Below, one piece after another: positions 8,497-14,398 of a stretch of DNA of 18,539 nucleotides. Source of the DNA: Proteiniphilum sp. UBA5384. Its GTDB lineage: Bacteria; Bacteroidota; Bacteroidia; Bacteroidales; Dysgonomonadaceae. A model generated the notes under the pieces. The model searched no databases and was not told the origin of the DNA. It saw nothing but the letters and a program-made list of their open reading frames with translations. Position 1 is the stretch's first letter, and every line of letters begins with the position of its first letter. The stretch spans positions 1 to 18,539 of the forward strand of contig NZ_DHOS01000054.1 of NCBI RefSeq assembly GCF_002410825.1. The letters run 5' to 3'. The translations under genes and the position numbers were made by a program.

Positions 8497-9846
8497 ATGA
8501 GAAGGATAAATTATATTTTGGCCATTTTATGGGTTTTACTGGTTTGTACTTACTTTTCCTGCCAAGGAAAATCAGATGAGTCATTTTTGAACTTCACTAT
8601 TTCTTCTGAAGAACTGGTCTTTTGGCCCGAAGCATCTTTTAAAACAGTCCAGGTATTCAGCAATACGGAATTTACAGCTTCATCAGACAAATCATGGTGT
8701 TCAGTTGAAATTATACCCGATAAAGAACAAAATCTTAAAGTAACAGTTGAAAAATATGATCAATTAAATGAAGAGCGTATTGCTCATATTGAGGTTGAAT
8801 CAAAAGGGAAAAAAAAGTATATATTAGTAAGACAAACAGCCGTAAAATCTGAACTTACGGTAAAAGAAGAACAAGTTCTTGTGAATGAAAACAAAGGGCT
8901 TACTTTCTCGTTAGAAATAAACAGTAATGTGCTTATTGATTTCGTTTTACCCGATTGGATCGAAATGACATCAGAAAAGCCAAAAACTAAGGGAAAACAA
9001 ATTTGCTCGTTCAAGGCTACACCATTGCCATCCTCTCAATCGGAGCGTGAAGGAAAAATTATTGTGTATGCAAAAGATAGCATAACTTTCAAGAATCAAG
9101 TTGCCATACCGGCGCGACAATATAGTGCCGTTGAGCTACGTGTTTTGACGTATAATATCCATATAGGAATTGATATGGACAATAAGCTGAATCTCGAAAA
9201 AACAGCCAAAGTCATCAAAGACCTAAACCCGGATATTGTGGCCCTTCAGGAAGTTGACCGATTTACAGACCGGACAAACCAGATCGATCAACCAAAAGTG
9301 CTGTCGGAACTTACCGGAATGTATGTGATTTTTGGAAAAACAGTAGATCGTAGTGGAGGTGATTATGGCATTGCTATTCTTTCAAAATTTCCAATTGAAA
9401 GTTCGGAATATACAGAACTACCCAATACCGATCCAGCTAAATTGGAAGACCGGGGAGCTTTGAAAGTTAAATTGCATTTGAATGAGGAAAACACATTGTC
9501 CTTCATTTGTACACATTTTTGCCATGAAAGTGAAGCCCGACGAATTTTGCAGGCTAGAAAAATAAATGAACTTTTTGTATCGGATGATGACGAAATAATA
9601 ATACTTGGCGGGGACTTTAATGCTGCCCCTTCCGCTTCTTCAATAGCCACACTCAAAGAAGAATGGTTCGATTCAACCAGTAAAGAGTTCACTTTTCCGA
9701 GTCCAAAGCCAACAGTTAAAATCGACTACATATTTTATCGGGGTAATGACGCTTTACAAGTGAAGGAGACACAAGTCGTGCCGGACTTAGTCACCTCAGA
9801 CCATCGTCCCGTACTGACCGTTTTTGAATTGTTGCAAAAAAAATAG
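8497..9846 (+). CDS. Lipoprotein with two BACON-like domains and an EEP phosphohydrolase domain
   Basis: This is a 449-residue lipoprotein (lipobox YFSC, Cys22). Residues about 29-114 form a BACON domain with the typical Trp (KSWCSV). Residues about 117-208 look like a second, weaker BACON domain (Trp in LPDWIEM). Residues about 213-446 form an endonuclease/exonuclease/phosphatase (DNase I-like) domain. Its active-site residues are all present: Asn220 in TYNIH, Glu252 in ALQEVD, Asp373 and Asn375 in GGDFN, and Asp435-His436 in TSDHRP. The enzyme should be metal-dependent and cleave a phosphodiester or phosphomonoester outside the cytoplasm; the substrate could be a nucleic acid, a sugar phosphate, a phospholipid or a GPI-like glycan. 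It is the only intact enzyme of the operon, and its AT-rich coding sequence contrasts with its neighbours. It stops 5 bases before the broken oxidoreductase. Confidence 0.9.
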   Translation: MRRINYILAILWVLLVCTYFSCQGKSDESFLNFTISSEELVFWPEASFKTVQVFSNTEFTASSDKSWCSVEIIPDKEQNLKVTVEKYDQLNEERIAHIEVESKGKKKYILVRQTAVKSELTVKEEQVLVNENKGLTFSLEINSNVLIDFVLPDWIEMTSEKPKTKGKQICSFKATPLPSSQSEREGKIIVYAKDSITFKNQVAIPARQYSAVELRVLTYNIHIGIDMDNKLNLEKTAKVIKDLNPDIVALQEVDRFTDRTNQIDQPKVLSELTGMYVIFGKTVDRSGGDYGIAILSKFPIESSEYTELPNTDPAKLEDRGALKVKLHLNEENTLSFICTHFCHESEARRILQARKINELFVSDDDEIIILGGDFNAAPSASSIATLKEEWFDSTSKEFTFPSPKPTVKIDYIFYRGNDALQVKETQVVPDLVTSDHRPVLTVFELLQKK

Positions 9847-9851
9847 TTTAT

Positions 9852-10244
9852 ATGAGTTATTCACGTAGAAAATTTTTAAAGACCGCAGCCATGGGGGGCT
9901 GCAGGCCTTACCATTGTACCCAATACTATTTTGGGCAAAGCAAGAAGATACACTTCTCCCAGTGACAAACTGAATATCGCCGGGATCGGAGTGGGAGGAA
10001 TGGGATGCCGTAACCTGGCGAACATGAAGACAGGGAATATTGTGGCACTCTGTGATGTCGACTGGAGATATGCCGCCAAGACGTTCAAAGACTATCCTGA
10101 TGCCCGACAGTTCAAGGACTGGAGAATAATGTTTGACCGGATGGAAAAATCGATCGACGCCGTCAGGTGGCCGAGTGGGTACAATCGGGAGTGATCGGCG
10201 ATGTGTATGAAGCCCATTGCTGGACAGACCGCCCTATCTGGCCA
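9852..10244 (+). pseudogene. Broken Tat-exported Gfo/Idh/MocA oxidoreductase
   Basis: The ATG at 9852 begins a twin-arginine signal (SRRKFLKTAAMG). The frame then breaks at a run of six G (9893-9898) and stops at 9963-9965. With five G the next frame would read AAGLTIVPNTILGKARRY and continue through a Rossmann dinucleotide-binding region (GIGVGGMGCRN, then ALCDVDW) to KSIDAV. At 10161-10164 homology jumps frame to RQVAEWVQSGVIGDVYEAHCW and ends at RPIWP, near 10244. The family normally has about 60 residues between those blocks (the TPDHxHA and EKP region) and several hundred after, so both an internal deletion and 3' loss are inferred from family knowledge. The intact ancestor was probably a periplasmic NAD(P)-dependent sugar oxidoreductase of the operon. 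A sequencing error could explain the G run but not the deletions. Confidence 0.9.
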
Positions 10245-11553
10245 CTTCAATCTTATACTTCTTCCCTTTCATTTTTTCATCCCGGATATTCGTCAGCAGC
10301 GTTTTTACGACGGATGCACGGACGGCAACAAAAGAAACAAAGTCTTTCACTTCAATCAGCCCCAGGTCGGATTTGTCGAGTTTTCCTTTTTGCAAAAAGA
10401 AACCGACAATGTCACTTTTATTCAGTTTGTTCTTCTTGCTTCCACTTACATAAATCGTTTGGTATTCGGGGGGATCGGGTAGGGGATTGTCTGCTGCAAC
10501 CGGTAAGACATCCAAAGTACCGGAAATATAATCGGGCAGCTTATCTTCTTTGAATTGTATAATATAGGCGGTTCCCGAAGCATGCATCCGCGCAGTACGT
10601 CCGTTACGATGAACGAATTCACTCTCCTTGACCGGAAGATGATAATGGATTACATGCTTCATCTCGGGGATATCCAGCCCCCTGGCTGCCAGATCGGTAG
10701 TCACCAGGTAATGCAGACTTCCGTTCCTGAACCGTACAAGGATCCTCTCCCTGTCGTCCTGGTCCATGCCGCCGTGGTAATAGCCGGTCTCGATTCCTTT
10801 CCTGTGCAATAAACCGCTGATACGTTCGGTGACTTCCCTGTGATTGCAAAAGATCAGTGCCGGTTCTGAATTGAGGGAGCAGAGAAGATGGAACAAAGTA
10901 TCGATCTTGTCCTTTTCCGGGGACAAGACAAGCCTGACCGAAAGGGCCTCGTTTTTCTCCTCTTCTGTATAGTCAAGCGTCACAGGCGATTCCATTTTTA
11001 CAAAATCCGGAATCTCTATGTCGGATGTGGCTGAAAGCAGGACTCTCTTTTGTAAGCGCGGCAATTGGCTGATGATTGTATCCATTTCATCCCGGAAACC
11101 CAACTGGAGGGATTTGTCGAATTCATCCAGCACCAAGGTTTTGATGGAGCCGGTATCGAACGATTTCCTTTCCAGATGGTCGGTCAACCGCCCCGGTGTG
11201 CCGATCAGCAACGCCGGGGGACTGCTCAGGTTTTTCAGTTCGGTATCCATAGCATGTCCGCCATAACAAACGTTTACCTTGAATTTTGTTCCCATCTTTT
11301 TCCATACCTGCTCAATCTGAAGGGCCAATTCCCGTGAGGGTACGACAATCAGGCATTGTACTTTTGCGATGCTTTCATCCAGTAACTGAAGCACAGGCAG
11401 GAGAAAAGCCAGTGTTTTCCCTGAGCCGGTGGGGGATAATAACAGCACATTCCGTTCCTTGATGATGGCATGGCGGGCTGCTTCCTGCATCTCATTCAAG
11501 CTCTCAATCCCCAGACCGGATAATATGTTTTTATTTTGATCTTCTTCTTTCAT
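10234..11553 (-). CDS. DbpA-like DEAD-box ATP-dependent RNA helicase
   Basis: This 439-residue protein has a complete DEAD-box helicase core. Visible motifs: Q motif region NEMQ (20-23), motif I SPTGSGKT (40-47), PSREL (72-76), TPGRL (119-123), motif II DEFD (143-146), SAT (174-176), motif V TTDLAARGLD (285-294) and motif VI HRNGRTAR (315-322). Residues about 365-437 match the DbpA-type RNA-binding domain (KKNKLNKSDIVG, then KGKKYKIEVAR), which in E. coli DbpA binds 23S rRNA; a role in large-subunit assembly is therefore likely. Motif II has Phe in place of Ala and motif VI differs from the canonical HRIGRTGR, apparently lineage variants. The start is ATG at 11551-11553. The stop codon lies inside the oxidoreductase remnant, so the last one or two residues may not be ancestral. 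Confidence 0.95.
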   Translation of the reverse strand: MKEEDQNKNILSGLGIESLNEMQEAARHAIIKERNVLLLSPTGSGKTLAFLLPVLQLLDESIAKVQCLIVVPSRELALQIEQVWKKMGTKFKVNVCYGGHAMDTELKNLSSPPALLIGTPGRLTDHLERKSFDTGSIKTLVLDEFDKSLQLGFRDEMDTIISQLPRLQKRVLLSATSDIEIPDFVKMESPVTLDYTEEEKNEALSVRLVLSPEKDKIDTLFHLLCSLNSEPALIFCNHREVTERISGLLHRKGIETGYYHGGMDQDDRERILVRFRNGSLHYLVTTDLAARGLDIPEMKHVIHYHLPVKESEFVHRNGRTARMHASGTAYIIQFKEDKLPDYISGTLDVLPVAADNPLPDPPEYQTIYVSGSKKNKLNKSDIVGFFLQKGKLDKSDLGLIEVKDFVSFVAVRASVVKTLLTNIRDEKMKGKKYKIEVAR

Positions 11554-11557
11554 GGCA

Positions 11558-11565
11558 CAAAGATA
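11558..11565 (-). promoter_or_regulatory. Helicase promoter, probably giving a leaderless mRNA
   Basis: On the minus strand this reads TATCTTTG, an exact TAnnTTTG -7 box. A TTTG-like ATTG lies 18 bases upstream (11587 to 11584 on that strand), inside the stop codon region of the carbonic anhydrase gene. Only four bases separate the box from the helicase ATG. With the usual spacing in this phylum, transcription would begin at or next to the start codon. The helicase therefore probably has its own promoter despite only 27 bases separating it from the upstream gene. Confidence 0.55.
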
Positions 11566-11580
11566 AGCGTTATCGGGGGA

Positions 11581-12237
11581 TTACAATTTCCCCGTAATAT
11601 CATAGATCTCCTTGATTTTTGCAAGCTCTCCTTCAAAATCGAAATGGAGATCATGGAGCCGGGCATCTTCCATATCGAACACCCATCCGGCCACTTTGGG
11701 ATATCCGTTTTTGTAGTAGGACTTTTGTATTTCAGCCATTTTTAATACATTACGGCATTGTTCATAGACATTGATTTCAACGAAACGCCGGTACCTGGCT
11801 TCCGTATCTTCAATGGTGTTGAGCGCTGTTTGATGGAGACGATATACATCCCGTATACTCCGTAACCAGGGATTAAGGATCCCATAATCCAGATTCTGCA
11901 TGGCCGCTTGTATGCCCCCGCAACCGTAATGGCCGCAGATAATGATATATTTTACTTTGAGATGCTCCACACCATAATTAATGACTGAAAGTGCGCTCAG
12001 GTCGATGGAGTTCACCATATTCGCGATATTACGGTGGATAAAGACCTCTCCCGGCTTCAATCCCATCACCTGGTTCGGATGCACCCGGCTGTCGGAACAG
12101 CCGATGTACAGGAAATCAGGATGTTGTTCCGCAGCTAACAGTTCAAAAAATCCGGGATTTTCTATCTTATTCTTTTCTATCCATTTACGGTTGGCTTCAA
12201 ATATTTGGTCATACTTTTCCTGATCAGACATATCCAT
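11581..12237 (-). CDS. Beta-class carbonic anhydrase
   Basis: This 218-residue cytoplasmic zinc enzyme interconverts carbon dioxide and bicarbonate, supplying bicarbonate for carboxylation or balancing pH. The zinc ligands are Cys47 (in the CSDSR motif, 47-51), His103 and Cys106 (in HYGCGG, 103-108), and the Asp49-Arg51 dyad is intact. The length and motif spacing are normal for beta-carbonic anhydrases. Translation could begin at Met1 (12235-12237) or Met3. It lies 39 bases downstream of the sigma factor gene on the same strand. I found no clear TAnnTTTG box in the gap, so co-transcription with the sigma gene is possible, but a functional link is not implied. Confidence 0.96.
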   Translation of the reverse strand: MDMSDQEKYDQIFEANRKWIEKNKIENPGFFELLAAEQHPDFLYIGCSDSRVHPNQVMGLKPGEVFIHRNIANMVNSIDLSALSVINYGVEHLKVKYIIICGHYGCGGIQAAMQNLDYGILNPWLRSIRDVYRLHQTALNTIEDTEARYRRFVEINVYEQCRNVLKMAEIQKSYYKNGYPKVAGWVFDMEDARLHDLHFDFEGELAKIKEIYDITGKL

Positions 12238-12276
12238 GAATTTTGAGTAATGGAGCCGGGAGAATTATTGGATATT

Positions 12277-12909
12277 TCAAACAATTTTATCGGCAAAAAA
12301 AATAATATAAATAACAGAGGAAGAAGTATCCCTCAATACCTTAATGGTAGGCTCATTATCTCCATACCATTTTTTCAGTGATTTCTTTAATATGGCAAGT
12401 CCGTCCTTTACCTTGTAAGAGGCAGTCCTTTCATCAATCTTTAGTTCTACGGCAATTTCCTTTGTCGAATAATCCCTTCGCCAACGCAGGGTACACACCT
12501 CCTTGAGCGTTTCAGGAAGCTCCTGAAGCAAACGGTCTATTAATGAATGAATTTCCTGGACATTCAATTCTTCCTCCACATGGCAGTAAGGTTGACTGTC
12601 CTTTGCTTCATCAGAAAGGGGATAATGCTCGAAAGCACCTGCCATCTCTTTTTTGATGCTGTTCAGTATCCGGTGGGTAAAACGACGCAGAAGAAATTGC
12701 TTTGCCAAACCCTGTTCATCCGTTTTTATTTTTTCAGGCTCCTCCCAGACCGAAAGCCAGAAGTTTTGCAAACAATCCTCCGTCAGTTCAATATCAGCTA
12801 CACGGGTATATGCCCATTTATATAACAAACGGTTATATCTTGCATAAAATACTTCAAAGGCCAATTTGTCCTTTGTTGATATGGCGTCTAACAATTCTTT
12901 ATCGGACAT
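12277..12909 (-). CDS. ECF-type RNA polymerase sigma factor
   Basis: This 210-residue sigma-70-family extracytoplasmic-function sigma factor has region 2 at about residues 13-88 (AFEVFYARYNRLLYKWAY, then LTEDCLQNFWLSVWE) and region 4 at about 122-180 (LLQELPETLKEVC, then the helix-turn-helix STKEIAVELKIDERTASYKV). It probably directs transcription of the FecR/TonB-receptor locus starting at 13219, as such sigma factors do in cell-surface-signalling systems. It is encoded divergently from its likely anti-sigma factor rather than just upstream on the same strand. A hydrophobic C-terminal stretch SSSVIYIIFF (197-206) follows region 4 and is not part of the core fold. I prefer the ATG at 12907-12909, which gives the usual N-terminus MSDKELLDAI; the frame extends to a TTG at 12937-12939. 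Confidence 0.93.
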   Translation of the reverse strand: MSDKELLDAISTKDKLAFEVFYARYNRLLYKWAYTRVADIELTEDCLQNFWLSVWEEPEKIKTDEQGLAKQFLLRRFTHRILNSIKKEMAGAFEHYPLSDEAKDSQPYCHVEEELNVQEIHSLIDRLLQELPETLKEVCTLRWRRDYSTKEIAVELKIDERTASYKVKDGLAILKKSLKKWYGDNEPTIKVLRDTSSSVIYIIFFADKIV

Positions 12910-12947
12910 ATCCCAATTCTCTGGTTCTAATGCTTGCAATTTCGACG

Positions 12948-12955
12948 CAAAAGTA
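12948..12955 (-). promoter_or_regulatory. Sigma-factor gene promoter -7 box
   Basis: On the minus strand this reads TACTTTTG, matching TAnnTTTG. It sits about 38 bases before the preferred ATG of the ECF sigma gene, giving a short leader of roughly 30-35 bases. A clean -33 TTTG at 19-21 bases is not present, and the nearest TTTA is about 23 bases away. This position also argues for the downstream ATG over the TTG at 12939, which would lie only a few bases beyond the start of transcription. Confidence 0.45.
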
Positions 12956-13218
12956 CAAGAATGATATTACAAGACGGTTAAATGCGGAATTTTCGTTGTT
13001 AAACTATCATAAATAAAAAATTATTTGATGAAAGAGAAAAATATTTTCAAATCATATAATATTGTTTTTCAACTATATATACTTGGTGTAACAGCTTTGA
13101 ATGGAAAATGTAACATTTTCGTTGCCCGAAAAAGCGGTTGAGTTTTGTATATCTATATAGAGGGGTAGATGTCATGCCCCGTAAAAAAGAAGACAGCCAT
13201 CATATAACAATATATTGA
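12956..13218. promoter_or_regulatory. Divergent regulatory region with inverted repeats
   Basis: This gap separates the sigma factor (minus) from the FecR gene (plus). GAAAATG (13104-13110) and CATTTTC (13114-13120) form a perfect seven-base dyad with a TAA spacer. GGGG (13162-13165) and CCCC (13177-13180) form a short stem with one extra G-T wobble. I find no TAnnTTTG box reading toward the FecR gene, which would fit transcription by the ECF sigma factor instead of the housekeeping one. The target promoter sequence of that sigma factor is unknown. Confidence 0.4.
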
Positions 13219-14244
13219 ATGAAGAAAGAAGACGGAAGTTATTGGGAGGCATTGGTGAGGATTACAAGATTATTCGACAGGTATGATAAATATACCCTTG
13301 ATGAAAAGTCTCGTGAAAGCCTTGAAAAATGGAATCCGGAAGATTTGCCCGAACGGATCGAAGTCACCGATGAGATACTCGACAGGGGGTGTCAGCGTAT
13401 CACGGACGGGGTTTTTCCTAAATTGGAGCCCCGCAAATCGGAGAAAGTGGAGAGAGAAAGGCGTATTCTCCTTGCTCCCCTTTATAAATATGCGGCAGTG
13501 GCTGCGGTGCTCCTTATAACGGCATTCTCCGTGATATATTTCGGCGATATTGGCAAAGGCAGCAAAAAAGAGCCGGTGGCCAACAATGAAGGGAGTAATA
13601 ACATGATCATCTTATCGGCAGAAGACGGGATAAGGCACGCAACACTCCCTGACGGTACCTCGCTATCAATTAATAAGGGCAGTAAGGTCAGCTATGATGA
13701 ACAGGCGTTCAACAGGAAAAAGCGGGAAGTGTGGATCGAAGGGGAGGCTTATTTCGACGTAGCCAGGAATCCCGAAAAATTATTTATTATTCATAATGAA
13801 AACCTGCAAACCGTCGTAAGAGGTACCAGTTTTAATGTGAAAGCATATGAAGAGCTTTCCGAGATGAGCATTGCCGTGAGGACAGGTAAAGTGGAAGTGC
13901 AGGAGAATGACAGGATTATTGCAACGCTTACACCTAACCGGCAACTCGTTTATGCGAAATCCGACGGAAGTGTGCATGAATCTACCATTAGTTGGGAGGA
14001 TGCGGGTGCATGGATGGATAGCAGGCTCGTACTGCAAAATGCCGGTATTGACGAGTTTTTATTAAGGGTCAGGCAACTGTATGATATAGAAATCATATTG
14101 GACAATGATGTGTTGCGAAACGAAAGGGTCGTCGTCTCGTTTGAAAAAAATGCGGGTTTCGCACAGGTAATGGATATGGTCTGTTTGCTTTACAATGTAA
14201 AATATAAGAAGATCAGCCCTGAAAGGGTGACTATATATAGGTAA
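13219..14244 (+). CDS. FecR-like anti-sigma factor
   Basis: This 341-residue inner-membrane regulator should hold the ECF sigma factor and release it when the STN domain of the receptor at 14399 signals. Order: cytoplasmic N-terminal part with a sigma-binding role (about 1-86); one membrane helix (about 88-108, YAAVAAVLLITAFSVIYF); periplasmic FecR domain (about 130-240, including LPDGTSLSIN, then VWIEGEAYFDV and VVRGTSFNVKAY); and a C-terminal DUF4974-type domain (about 268-341), which has a secretin/TonB-short-like fold. Topology and length are typical of Bacteroidota FecR homologues. The ATG at 13219 is the first in frame. It is separated from the receptor gene by 154 bases, so an extra promoter there is possible, although no box is evident. 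Confidence 0.94.
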   Translation: MKKEDGSYWEALVRITRLFDRYDKYTLDEKSRESLEKWNPEDLPERIEVTDEILDRGCQRITDGVFPKLEPRKSEKVERERRILLAPLYKYAAVAAVLLITAFSVIYFGDIGKGSKKEPVANNEGSNNMIILSAEDGIRHATLPDGTSLSINKGSKVSYDEQAFNRKKREVWIEGEAYFDVARNPEKLFIIHNENLQTVVRGTSFNVKAYEELSEMSIAVRTGKVEVQENDRIIATLTPNRQLVYAKSDGSVHESTISWEDAGAWMDSRLVLQNAGIDEFLLRVRQLYDIEIILDNDVLRNERVVVSFEKNAGFAQVMDMVCLLYNVKYKKISPERVTIYR

Positions 14245-14398
14245 AAAGATTATTCCTCCCATAAATTGAAAATATTTTTCTCATTCCACGAATGGGACAG
14301 TTATTTCCCTGTGCCTGGGGATAAGGATATTCATCGACTTAAACAATTAATTAACAAATAGATAATAGTTTTTTATCATCAAATTTTAAATTTTATCA

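Noticed and set aside
9931..10553. Two + strand frames (9931-10194 and 10167-10553) that could look like separate small genes
   Set aside because: The first, and the start of the second, are consecutive pieces of one oxidoreductase in different frames. The rest of the second is antisense to the helicase.
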